A DNA stretch of 64,000 nt. It comes from Crithidia sp. LVH-60A (Eukaryota; Euglenozoa; Kinetoplastea; Trypanosomatida; Trypanosomatidae). This document shows, one piece after another, positions 38,508 to 49,100 of this stretch; positions within the stretch are counted from its first letter, which is position 1; every line of letters begins with the position of its first letter. The stretch spans positions 1,020,001-1,084,000 of the forward strand of contig CP119644.1 of assembly GCA_030078075.1 (NCBI GenBank), given 5' to 3'. The notes beneath the pieces are model-generated. The model made no database searches. It saw only the letters and a program-made list of their open reading frames with translations, and had not been told where the DNA came from. The translations under genes were made by a program, and so were the position numbers.

Positions 38508-41500
38508 CTAGTAGCTGAAGTCCGTCTTGAGTTGGTTGTAGTAGCCAAACATGTTTGCACGAGCGCGCGTCGTACGCGCCTCCTTCGCCTCCTCCATCTG
38601 GCTCAGGTACGGCACCAGCATCTCGAGCGCGTGACGCAGCGGCCCCTCACGCCGACCACGGCGATCGAGCGTCTGCGCAAAGGTGGCGAGGTACGCGGCG
38701 GGAATGACGCCCCACTCCGTCTGCGTCGTCACCGCGCTCTGTGCCGCGCCGTCAGTCGACTCAGCCTTCAGTGAGGGTGGAGGAGGTGTGGATCGCCCTT
38801 TGCTGCGTGTTGACGACAAGACATCTTCTTCGTCCAACAGGAGCGCACGCGTAGAGGTGGCCTTGCGGCGCAGCTCAGCTGGCTCTGGCAGCACCGGAAA
38901 AGGCGTGTGTGTTAGCTCTGGCGCGGTTTGCACAAAAATGTCACGCTGCAGGGGGAAAGCGCCAGTAGAGACGCTTATAGCGGTCCATGCCGATCGGCTC
39001 CACCACCGCGCCGTTGTCCTGTCCGTCCTGCTTGCCAAAGACACTCGCGTGGACCTCGGCACGCTTGCGGTCGACTGCCTGCAGAATGGCCTCCCGCTCC
39101 GCCTCGTAGGTCGCCTCCCGCGCGTCCTCGTCCTCTCCGTCCTTCTCGCTGTCGTTGTCAGCGTCGTGGTCCTCGTCGTTCTTCTCCCCCTTCCTTCTTC
39201 ACCGCAGCGGCCTTCCGTGACCTTCCCGTGCGGCGAGTCGCTGCCCCACCGCTGACAGACGCGGTAGCAGCTGGCAAGGTACGCAGCAGCGCCTTCAACT
39301 CCTTCTCCGCCTCGTCGCGAATCTCCTTCAGCCGCCGCTCCGTGATCCCTACCTCCTCCTCCACCTCCTTCTGCAGGCGGTCGGCCTCGGCGCGGACGCC
39401 TTCACTGCTGAGGGCCTCCTGCACACAGAAGCGGAGAAGGTTGAGGCGGTCGCAGGCGTCGACGTTGCCCCACGTCGCCAGCGCGCGAAGGCGGGTGATA
39501 TTGTCCATCGTCGCCTTCAGCTCCTCCATGAAGGGGTCGGTGTCGACTTCCTCCACCTCTTCGGGTTTGGCGGCGGCGGCGACGTCCTCTGCTGTCGGTG
39601 CCGTCTCCTCAGCGGCTGCAGCTGTTGTGGGGGACGTGTTGGCGTCGCTGCTGCGCTGCGGCTCCTGTTCCTGCTCCAGACACTGCCTCAGTGCCACTGT
39701 CAGAGCTCTCACTGCTGTCGTCTCCGTCACCTTCCTCCTCGCTGGTGCTGTCGGTGCTGCTCTCCTCCTCGTCTTCTTCTTCTTCCTCTTCTTCGACGCT
39801 GGGCTCACGCCGGCGCTGCTGCTGCCGCCGCTTCTGCTTCGTCCCACTCGCCACCCCCACAAACTCCACCAAGGCGTCGAACCAGTTCTTCCCGCGTGTG
39901 GTGATGCGCGGCGTGTTCGGCGACCCAATCCGCACCGCCTCCATCGACACCTCCAGCAGACACCGCGTCACCTCCTCCATGAAGCCGTTGGCGTCCTGAT
40001 CCTCACACTGGATGCCACGCAAGAAGGTGTCGAAGAGCATCTGGGAGAGGTTCAGCGCGCGGGGAACTGAAACGATCATGCTCCAGACGAAGAGCGCCTG
40101 CTCGTAGAGCGCAGCACTGCCCAGCGGCAGATCCGCAGCGTAGGCGACGTAGCCAAGCGGGGACGGGTTCGCGAGCACCATGTCCTCGACGAGGCGGTCG
40201 TCGTCCTCGTCCGGGTCGTGATCGCCCAGGCGGCGACGCATGAGCTGCTTCTCCTCCTCCCTCTTTCGCTCCAGCTCCGCCTTGGCCTCTGCCTTCTCGA
40301 GGATGCGGCGCTTCGCCTCCTCTCGCTTCGTGCGTGCCGCGTCGCGCAGCTGCTGCTTCTTGTCCAACTCCTCCGGCGATGGTGGGACAAAGGGCGCCGT
40401 TGTGTAGCCCTCGATGTGGTTCATCACGGTGAGGCAGGCGTGGGCGATGGGGTGCAGAAGATCCTCGTCCAGCTCGTAGCGGCACTCCTCGTCTGTGCGG
40501 AAGAGGTGGCTCGACGTGGCAAGCGCTTCGGACAACGCGGTGAGGTCTACCTCGTGGAAGGGCTCTGGTGGCTTCTTGTCCTCCTTCGCCTCGTACTGTG
40601 TCCGCTCCGTGTCTATGAGGGTCTGCACCGTCTTCACCTTCTCCTCGAGAAGGTCGAAGAGGGGGACAAGGTCGTTGACGCGCGTGGCGTAGACGTGGGC
40701 AAGCACCTGCACAATCGTCTGCAGCACACCAACCGCCTTCTTTTCATTAGGCGTGAGAGCACGCAGACGGCCCCAGACAAGACCACCAACACCAGCAGCA
40801 GCAGATGCAGGACCGCCGCCTGCCTTTGTCCGCCGCGACTTGCCTGCTGTCCGCGTTGCAGCGGCAGCGGTCGTGGCTGCGGCCTCGCCCTCCACCCTCG
40901 TCGCTTTGAGCTCACTGCCTTCTCCCTCCGCTGCCTCCGCTGCATTCCTCGCGGCATCTCCCGACTGCGAGCGTAGGCGCCGCTTCCCCGGAGACGTGCC
41001 AGCAGCGGTGGATGCGTCGCCTGACGGTGGTGGCGTGAGGGGTAAAGAGGAGGAGGACGTGGCCGTCGCCACCACCACTACCGGCGGCTCCGGTGCGACC
41101 TTCCGTAGCATGTCCACCCGCTCGCCCGCGTCCTTCGCCTTCTGGCGGTACTCCTTCTCCATCGCCGTCAGTGCCTCCCTCCACATCCGACAACTCCTTT
41201 AACGACACCTGATCGGCTGGTGCACTCCTCACCACCATGTTCTTCACCGCCGCGAAGAGGCCGGCGTCTTGGCTGCAGAAGATCATCACGGTGCGCACCA
41301 GTGCGTCGTAGTGGATGTCGATTTTCTTCGCGGTTTGCGAGCGTGCGGAGAGGGGGACGTAGCTGATCAAGTGCGAGACATACGCAGCAGCCGCGTGAAG
41401 GGTGGAGACGGCGTAGCGGGCCCGGTGATCCGCATCGGTTTCGACAATGTCGAGCGAGGCGAGCAAGGTTTCCTCGGCAGACGCAATTTTGTACGGCAGG

Positions 41501-41592
41501 ACGTCCTCAATGGCGAGCGAGTTGAAGTCAGAGACGGACCCGCTCGCCTCCTCCGCCTTGTAGATCTGAAACGCGGAGCGTGCGGTGATCAT
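38508..41592 (-). CDS. DDT- and WHIM-domain protein, candidate chromatin-remodelling subunit, read across four frame changes
   Basis: Four adjoining frames give one protein of about 1020 residues. From the ATG at 41592: an alpha-helical N-terminal region (MITARSAFQIYKAEEASG onward); a Ser/Ala linker; a charged coiled coil (about 40250-40370); a DDT-like helix bundle, ALFVWSMIVSVPRALNLSQ then MLFDTFLRGIQ and EVTRCLLEVSMEAV (about 39940-40115); a long acidic stretch; a WHIM1-like helix, DRLNLLRFCVQEALSSEGVR (about 39385-39460); a Lys/Glu region; and PIGMDRYKRLYWRFP (about 38956-39000), a good match to the WHIM2 motif (G-x-DR-x2-x-x-YW-x-F). DDT plus WHIM is the signature of ISWI partners such as ACF1/WSTF/RSF1, where it acts as a nucleosome-spacing ruler. 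Frame changes fall near 41180, 39695, 39187 (G5) and 38953 (C5). Nuclear; partner ATPase not in this window. Confidence 0.7.
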
Positions 41593-42279
41593 GTGGGATG
41601 AAGAAAGAAAGGACGGCTGCCCTAATACGTGTCAAACGTGCGTGTTGAGTGTGTGTACGAGTAGAGAAGGAGATGCGCGCCTGTGTGCTACTCGTGTCGA
41701 GAAAAAAACAAAAAAAGAAAGATTATGGCGTCACGAGTCAGGAAAAACAAAGAAGAAATAAACCCGAAACTCACGTGCAAAGATAAATATTAGCTGAATT
41801 TGCAGCGCTCGATATCTCTGCAGCTTCAAATGAGTGTTCAATGCCACTAATGTTTTTCTTCTCTTCCTGAATCTGCGCCAAATTAGCAACTTGTTTCCTC
41901 GCCAGTGGGATAAAGAGGCAAGTGAGTGAGAAGGAGGAGGGGGAACGTGGAAAATGGAAAAGCAGCTATGAAACTCGGCGGCACGACAAAAACAACAGCG
42001 CGTCTCTCCGACACTTGTGGTCGTACGCCTCATTAGGAAGATTACGCTGAACACAAGAAGAGAAGGAAGAAGCGCTGCACTAGAAGAGAAGCACAGCGCA
42101 AGTGCTGCTTCTGAGACCATTAGACCATTTTTCTGTGCACGACTGTGACTCCTGCTTAACGTAGACTGTGAAACACATACATACACACACATGAAACAAA
42201 GAAGAAAGGGAAGGAAAACAAACACTCCTTAGCCTCTCAGGCTGCGACACAACTGAGCAGACTACCTTGGAAAGAAGAA
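41593..42279. other. intergenic spacer, no gene seen
   Basis: AT-rich spacer with pyrimidine tracts just upstream of the ATG at 41592. A 164-codon minus-strand frame (41731-42225) is Phe/Ser/Cys-rich UTR-like sequence and is not called. Confidence 0.5.
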
Positions 42280-44158
42280 CTAGATGAGCTCTGGGATGAG
42301 CTCGTCGTCCTTGAGGCGTGGCACCGAAAGTGCAACAAGGCCAGCCGTGCCACGTGCAACAGGAGCAGCGCTCAGCAGATACGCAGCTGCCATCTCTTCC
42401 TTTCCGTCTGGGCGACTCGTCGCGTCTTGTCCGCCACCCTGCTCCGTGCCTTCCATGAGCTCCTTGTCCAGATGCTCCGCCCACGAAGTGGCCGCGCGAC
42501 GCATCCGCTGCGTCAGCGCCACGTCGCGTTGCACGTGCGGCATGTAGTTCGGAATCACCGCGAGCTCCTCCGGCGCAAAAGCACGTGGCAGCAAGCCGCC
42601 GAGAGGCACCACACGCTTGAAGTTGTCGTAGTTGGACGCTTCCAGAAAGGTAGCAGCGATGTTGACGCCACCGCCAACGCCACCCGCGTGTGATCGCGGC
42701 ACACGCGTCTTCATCAGCGTCACTGTCGGCGCCGGAATTACAAAGCCGCCGACGCCACCACCACGTCGGCTGCCGCCAAACAAATCGTCATCATCGTCTC
42801 CGTCCCCCATACCGCCGCCACCATGATAGGCAGACATTCCACGCGGTGCCTCACCACTGCGCCGCTGCGTATGCAGGAGCGATGGGTCGGCTCGAATGTA
42901 CTGCAACTGCTCGTCCCGCACAACACGCTGCACCATCGCCAGCGTGTACTCGACGTGGTAGAGAAAGAGAACCATGGCGAGCTCGTACATGGTGTGCTGC
43001 ACAAGGGCACGCAGAGTGTACATGTCTTTTGTGAAGGGGTGTGGCAGCGGGTCCGTGTTCACATCGAGCTGCGTCGCCCAGAGATAGAATTGCAGTTCGC
43101 CAAAGAGGGTCTCAACGACGTCGCTCTTGAACTTGCTCACCACCTTCGTGCTTCGTGTAAACTCCTGAAACTCCAAGAAGTCGTAGCCGCGGGCCAGGCC
43201 CTCGTTGCCGTCCATCACAAACTGGAAGTACGACAGCTTGCCCCGTGTGCCACCATTTTGTGGCGGAAAAACAAGGTGGATTACGTTCGACAGGACGTAC
43301 TTCACCACGCCATCCCCAATGAACTCCAGCCGCTCAAACTCGAAATTGCGTGACGCCCCGTTGCATGCGAACTCGAGGAGGTTGAACGTATCTTGTATCA
43401 CACCCATGTGAATCAGGTAGCGCAGCAGGTACTGCACGCGGCGCTTCCGCACGTGCGAGTCCATGTGGCTCAAGGCGGGGATGTGGCCGTAGTCGGTGGT
43501 GTTCACGAGCTGACGACGCCACCGCCGCACCTGCTCCTCTGCCGTTCCGCCAAAAGGACGCAGCATCTCCATCAACATGCCCTCCACGCCCTGCGTGGGG
43601 GATGCCGTTGGTGTGGATGTGCCACTGGATAAAGGTCTCATTGCACAGCTTGCACCGCTTCATCTCGTAGTCGCAGAACATGTCGCAGAAGCGCTTCGCC
43701 GTGACGTCGATGCTGACGGGCATCGCCGCCATGATTTTTGGCGACGCCCCGTTCGCGACGATTTCTTTTCGGTACGGCACAACCTCCTCGTCTGCGGTGG
43801 CGTTGCGTCTGCGCAGCTGGTGGAGCAACAGCTGCTCCTCCTCTGCGGGGTACAGGCTTCGATGCCGCAGCCGCCGACCTGTCGAGCCACTCACGGACCC
43901 ACTAGCAGCGTTCATAAAGGCGTCGCGGGTAGAAAAGTTTAGGTAGCGCGGCAAATTGCTAGCAGGGTCGGAGGCGGAGGAGCCGCTGCTGCTTCCGATG
44001 GAGCCTCGACTCGTCGGCGTTGTCGAGCCGCCATCAGCAGCGCCGGCAGCTGCATGGTAGGCTGCTCCGGAGACAGCCAAGGATCTGCAACAATGTGAGA
44101 GTGAGGGGCGGAGGTGGCCGGGCGAGGCGGTGGCGCGAGAGGACAACGCACTCCGCAT
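42280..44158 (-). CDS. RNA-editing RNase III endonuclease (KREN1/2/3 type), read across one frame change
   Basis: The ATG at 44158 begins a mitochondrial-type presequence (MRSALSSRATASPGHLRPS). A U1-like C2H2 zinc finger follows, CKLCNETFIQWHIHTNGIPH (C169, C172, H182, H188). Immediately after it the frame changes at a C5/G5 run near 43597, and the next frame holds an RNase III domain: FERLEFIGDGVVKYVL and KSDVVETLFGEL. The five acidic residues used by RNase III enzymes (two Glu and Asp of ERLEFIGD; Asp and Glu of SDVVE) are all kept, at about 43335-43312 and 43122-43111. This combination belongs to the editosome endonucleases that cut kinetoplast pre-mRNA for U insertion or deletion; the KREPB4-10 relatives lack some of these residues. 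C-terminal part is Gly-rich. Total about 625 residues. Which of KREN1, 2 or 3 cannot be told. Confidence 0.75.
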
Positions 44159-44861
44159 TGTCGGTCCTCAATGTCCCAATTTTATTTCCTGGATGTGTTG
44201 TTGCAAAGATGAGAAGTGTGTGACAGAGAGCAGTGCGTCGCAGAGGTGAGACAACAACAACACCAACAAAAAAGAAGGGACGAGACAGCGAGCAAAAGTT
44301 TAGAAGAATGGCAGCATACGAAGGCAACGGCGTCTCAAGTGGAACTCGACTACTACATTCCCGTTGAGCCTTTTTTCTCTCTCCCTCTGTCTCTGTCCTC
44401 CGCAAAAGCAAAAAGGAGGCGGCAAGAGACTCCCCGATCCCCTCAACAAGGTACCAGAAATCTCATTTCCAGCAGCTGCCCTCGTCAACTCGCGGTGCCT
44501 TGTAGAGAGAGAGAGAGAGAAAAAAATGCTGTACACCTATTTACAAACGACACGCACATGGCGCGAAAAGAAAGGAGAGCATGTCAACTCGTGTTGTTGT
44601 GTGAGTGTGACGCTGCGGCGCGTTGTGAACAACACAACGTGTAAAACTATTTGTTTTGGCAATTGAATAAGCTTGAACGTGCGGGCGGCGTCCAATTTGT
44701 CAGACGATAACACACATACACACGTCACCACCACCTCTAGTGTACATCCAATGGGTGAGGGGAGCAGAATCGACCCACACAGCAAGAGAAAGTGAGAGAG
44801 AAAAATAAACTGACACCGAACCGTATCTGTGCAGGAAAAAAGAATGCGCTACGGGACGCCG
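44159..44861. other. intergenic spacer, no gene seen
   Basis: AT-rich UTR-like sequence with a (GA)n run at about 44503-44520 and pyrimidine tracts that should serve the KREN gene. No gene seen. Confidence 0.55.
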
Positions 44862-45103
44862 TCACTTCTTCTTCTTCGCCCCTGTCTTGGACGGGCTGCG
44901 TCCTGCCCCGCCGCCGCCCTGGCTCTCGTTCACCTTCGCCTCAATCACTGCAAGCTTCTCCTCCCCCCCACCCAGCCGGTCCCCCAAGGGGGAGGGAAAG
45001 CGCCGCGGAACAACCCCACCCCCCCAAAAAAACCCACCAAAAAAACCCCCCCCCCGGGCCCCCCCCCCCCCCCCCCCCCCCCCCAACCCCCCCCCCGGGG
45101 GGG

Positions 45104-45182
<79 letters not shown>

Positions 45183-45356
45183 TCCGTCCGCGGGGGGGGG
45201 GGGGGGGGGGGGGGGGGCCCCCCCCCCCCCCCACACCCCCCCCCCCCCCCCCCCCCCCCCCCCCGCCCGAAAAAAAAAAAAAAAAAAAAATGGAGAAGGG
45301 GGTGGGGGGGGAAAAAAGGGGTAACTGCCAACCCCCCCCCCCCCCCCAACAAAAAC

Positions 45357-45394
<38 letters not shown>

Positions 45395-45469
45395 GAGCGG
45401 AGGGGGAGAAAAGGGAGAAGGAAAAAAGCGGAGAACAAAAAAAAAAAACCCCACCCCCCGGCCCCGGGG

Positions 45470-45504
<35 letters not shown>

Positions 45505-45722
45505 GGCGGGGGGGGGGGGAAAAAAAAAAAAGAAAAAAAACAGAAAAAAAAACAAAAAAACAACCACAGGCGCCCGGCCGGGGGGGGAGAAAGGGGAGGG
45601 GGGGCGCGGCGCCCCCCCGCCCTTCGTTTTAGCGTCGCTTGCACTGTCTCCAGGTCTGCCGCCTCCAGGCACGCCGTCGTCTGCGCGCGGTTCAGCACCT
45701 TCCACGTGAGACACTGCGCCAT
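44862..45722 (-). CDS. unidentified gene, most of it replaced by homopolymer sequence
   Basis: Only the two ends are readable. The ATG at 45722 gives MAQCLTWKVLNRAQTTACLE followed by AADLETVQATLKR; reading is lost at about 45625. The far end, from about 44960 to the stop at 44862-44864, reads IEAKVNESQGGGGAGRSPSK then TGAKKKK, a Lys-rich C-terminus. The 660 bases between are runs of C, G and A. The ends are ordinary coding sequence in composition, so one gene probably spans the block, but even this is inference, and the true length of the missing middle is unknown. I do not recognise the protein from these 60 residues. Confidence 0.5.
44960..45625. repeat. homopolymer block (C, G and A runs), probably artefact
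   Basis: About 660 bases consisting almost only of C, G and A homopolymers, including C runs of 60 or more near 45110-45180, G30-like near 45362-45392 and A35-like near 45470-45500. It lies inside a coding region whose two ends are normal. Such sequence is not known as a biological repeat and looks like failed base calling or gap filling. Confidence 0.65.
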
Positions 45723-46198
45723 CTTTTTCGCCTCTTCTGTTTGTGGGTTTGCTGGTAGAGTTTTCCCAGCTGTGCTGTGCTTTTGAAACGAAAGAAAGAA
45801 AACAAATATGAAAAGTATGCAGTAGAGAAGGTTCATGTGCATGATTGCAGCGCATTTATGTGCATTGAGCCGTGAAGCTGAAAACAGGGTAAAGACGCGC
45901 GACGATCCACTCCAAGAAAAAACGACGAGTGCGGTCAACGTCAGACAGAGCGAAAGAAGCGCACACACCAAACGATGTTTGTTGCCGCGTGAACACGAAT
46001 TCCCCTCTTCTTCCTTTTTTTACTTTTTTCTCTCCAAAGTATGTGACTGTAAGAACAACAACAACAACAACAAAGAGTAGCTTGCACATCGTATCTCGAT
46101 GACGCAGAAGCCACCAATAGAACTGTGGCATTCCGAAAAGCGCGGCTCAGTCCAGCGAACTCAGACAAAGAAAAGAAAAAGAATAGTAACTCTCTGCC
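45723..46198. other. intergenic spacer, no gene seen
   Basis: AT-rich spacer with a (CAA)n microsatellite at about 46054-46072 and T runs. No gene seen. Confidence 0.55.
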
Positions 46199-49100
46199 TT
46201 ACAGAGTGTTCACCTCACTACCAGGCTCTGCACACGTGTCGTTCCAGAAGTCGCTGGTGCTGGCCGCATCCACCTCCTCCTCCTCATCCTCACCACCCTC
46301 GCAATGTCCCATCTCGATCATGGTGCGACTGGTGCTGCTGCTGCTCTTAGGGGCCATCATTTTCTTTGTCATGGCTCGGAAAAAAAAGAGGCGTGCACGT
46401 GAGGCCAAATCACTCAGCTCCGCACGGCTCTGCTGCTCCTCCGCACTCGATGTCGAGTCGCCGGACGCAGCCTGAAGTGGCACTCCGGCCGCGGCGCTCG
46501 TCATCGCGAAGGCAGCCTCCAGCCCACTTTCTGGCGCATCGGTGTAAACATCGGCAAAGTCCGCCGTGTCGTGTGCGCTCTCCGTCGTGTGAAAGACAGA
46601 CGCAACCGTGTGCTTCACTGCGTCGTAGTAGAGCGGGGCGTTCGCGCTGTCGCCTCCGATGGCAGTGGCCTGCAGTGCGAGGGTGAGCAGCGTCACGTAG
46701 GTCAGTGCTTCCCGCAGCGACGGTGGTGGCGCACGAGAGGAAGAGAGCGGGTCTTCTGGACTTTTCTGCACAGCGGAATCGGATGTGCTATCAGTAGTGG
46801 TGGCCATGCGCGAATGCAGAAGCTGCAGGGACGGCTGGCGATGTAAGGCGGCTTCCACATGACGCAAGGCTTGCGACCAACGCCGGGCACGGAGCAGCAG
46901 CCGCACCACCGCTGCGCTGCACTCCGCATCCCACGCAGCACCCTGCAGCGTCTCCAGCCTCATCGCGGTGTTGCTCAGATTCTTCTCCGACCGCGCCAGC
47001 AGCCCAAGCAGCGTACGCGCAACCGTTACGGAGTAGCAAGAGTGGGCCGCCTCCTTCTCCTCGATCGAGCCAAATACGCGGACAAGAGCGTCGAAGGCCT
47101 GCTGCCAGTTGTTGTGCTCCGCGGCGACGTGACACAGCAGCGCCTCATCATGACCGAGCAGTGCGTAGTTCGACACGCAGCGCTCCAAAGCCGCAGCATC
47201 GCCCAAGGCAACGAGAGCCTCAACATTCCGTCGGCAGAATGCCGCTGTTTGCCTCTCCTGTGCGGTGTACTTGGTGGTCCAGGTGCGTCGCCACTGCCGC
47301 CCAACATCGACGCGCTGCACAGCGCGACTGAACTCCACTAGAGGCAGAAGCAGACGGGCCAGCACCGCACGCTCCTGCGCATCGGCGGTCGTCGTCGTTC
47401 CTCCTTCTTTCTCCACTTTCTCAGAGAGAGCGATACCATCTGTGCTTAGCAGCTTCGTTGGAGAGACGGATGTGCCGGCCGTATGATCGACAGCGCTCCA
47501 GAACACGTCTAGGGCGTTCAGCCAGAGCGACGGCGGACCAACACTGCTGCGCGGGTGTGTGCCTCGACGTCGAACACGACTTCTCTGAGTGCGATTGGTT
47601 GCAGCAGCAGCAGCAGCGGCATTTGCTTCCGCCAGGTGACTCGTCGCACTTGTCAGCACCGTGGCAAAAAAGTTCAAGTCGCAGGTGCCGCGTGCCAGGG
47701 CCACGTCCTTCGTGACCGCGTGGCACAGCTGCAGGCTCGTCCGCCAGCTGGTGGAGGCTGAGGCGATTTCCTGAAGAGCATCGCGCACACCGATCGTGGT
47801 GGCGTGCTGCCGCACCGCAGCATAGACGGCATCGCGTGTCGCGATGGCCGAAGCCACGTCTTCCTCGGTGTGCCCCGTGTTCGACTGGACGCCTGCTTCT
47901 AGGACCGGCACCCGTGAGTTCACCGCACTAACCGACTCACCACGAGAAGAAGAAGCGATCGCACGCTGACGTCGCGAAGTGCTGAGGAGTGCATCCAGTC
48001 GCTGGGCCTCGTTGCTCGTCAGGTGCTGCCGCACTCGCCGGCCCAGCACGCTGCTCTTGCGGAAGCACAGCTGCACACCCCAGAGCACCTGCGGGGATGC
48101 CGTGGCTGTCAACAGGCGCCACGCAGGACACTGCTGCCCCGCCGCTGCATCCCGTCGCCTTTCTCTTCCTGCCAAGCCGCGCCGCTACCGTCGACGCAGT
48201 GGTGGCCAGATCCGAAGTCTTGATGATCAGCCGTGCCAGGTCCGCCAGCAGCAGCAAGTCCCGCTCAGGCAAGGCGCCGAACATCGCCTTGTCGTTCCTT
48301 GGCTGCACATCCGCCTCCCGCACCACGGCGTGCAGCGTGCGGGCGGTGGCGGCCACCAACTCTGCTACGCGTGCCTCGACAGCCCAGCGCCACGGGGCCG
48401 CGGCGATGTGCGACGGCTGCACCGTGTCCACGGCACGCCGAGCCAACTCGACAAGCAGACCCACCGTGTCGCGCTGGTTGACCGGGCTGCCGAGGCGATG
48501 GCGCTGGTGCGCCGGGGTGCAGAGCTGGTGTGCCACTTCCAGTAGCGTGACGGCCACCACAACAGCGAGGAACGGACGCTCAGGTGCAGCTGCTGCGGCG
48601 GTGGTGAGCGCTGAGGGAGCCGACCCGGACCCTCTGCGTGCGCAGTAGAGGTTGCTGTACAGAGAATGCAGTCCACCACTGCCGTAGAGGCTCGCGTCCA
48701 GAAAGCGCAGCACGTCGGCGGTGGCGGAAGCGCGGTGGGTGAGGGCGGCGGTGCTGAGTCGCAGCCACACCGTCTCCCGCACCGCAGCACAGCACACGAC
48801 AAAGGCGTCCATCTGCGCATTGCTGAGCAGTGCAGAGGTGGGGGTTGGCATGGGAGACGGTGAAGTAGGCGGTGCCGCTGCTGGTGCGACAAGCTTAGCA
48901 TCGGTCGCCTCAGCAGACTTTCTCGTCGCCATCGCATCGCCGTCGTTGTCGTCGGGATAGATTTGGTAGACTCCACTGCGGATCGACTTCGCCAGTGCCT
49001 CCGCCGCACGCCGCGCCAGCGTCCCCTCGTGGACGTCCCTGCGAAGGGCAGCCACTGCGCTCACCGACCGCGCCTGCACATCTGCGATGAGGGCAGACAA

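Noticed and set aside
38928-40070. 380-codon plus-strand frame
   Set aside because: Antisense shadow of the DDT/WHIM gene, with Ser/Arg-rich low-complexity product.
38508-44158. Programmed ribosomal frameshifting as explanation for the frame changes
   Set aside because: The changes are too many, in unrelated genes, at plain homopolymers without slippery-site-plus-structure layout; sequencing error is simpler.
44792-45971. Several long frames on both strands encoding poly-Pro, poly-Gly, poly-Lys or poly-Phe
   Set aside because: They are translations of the homopolymer block, open only because such runs contain no stop codons.
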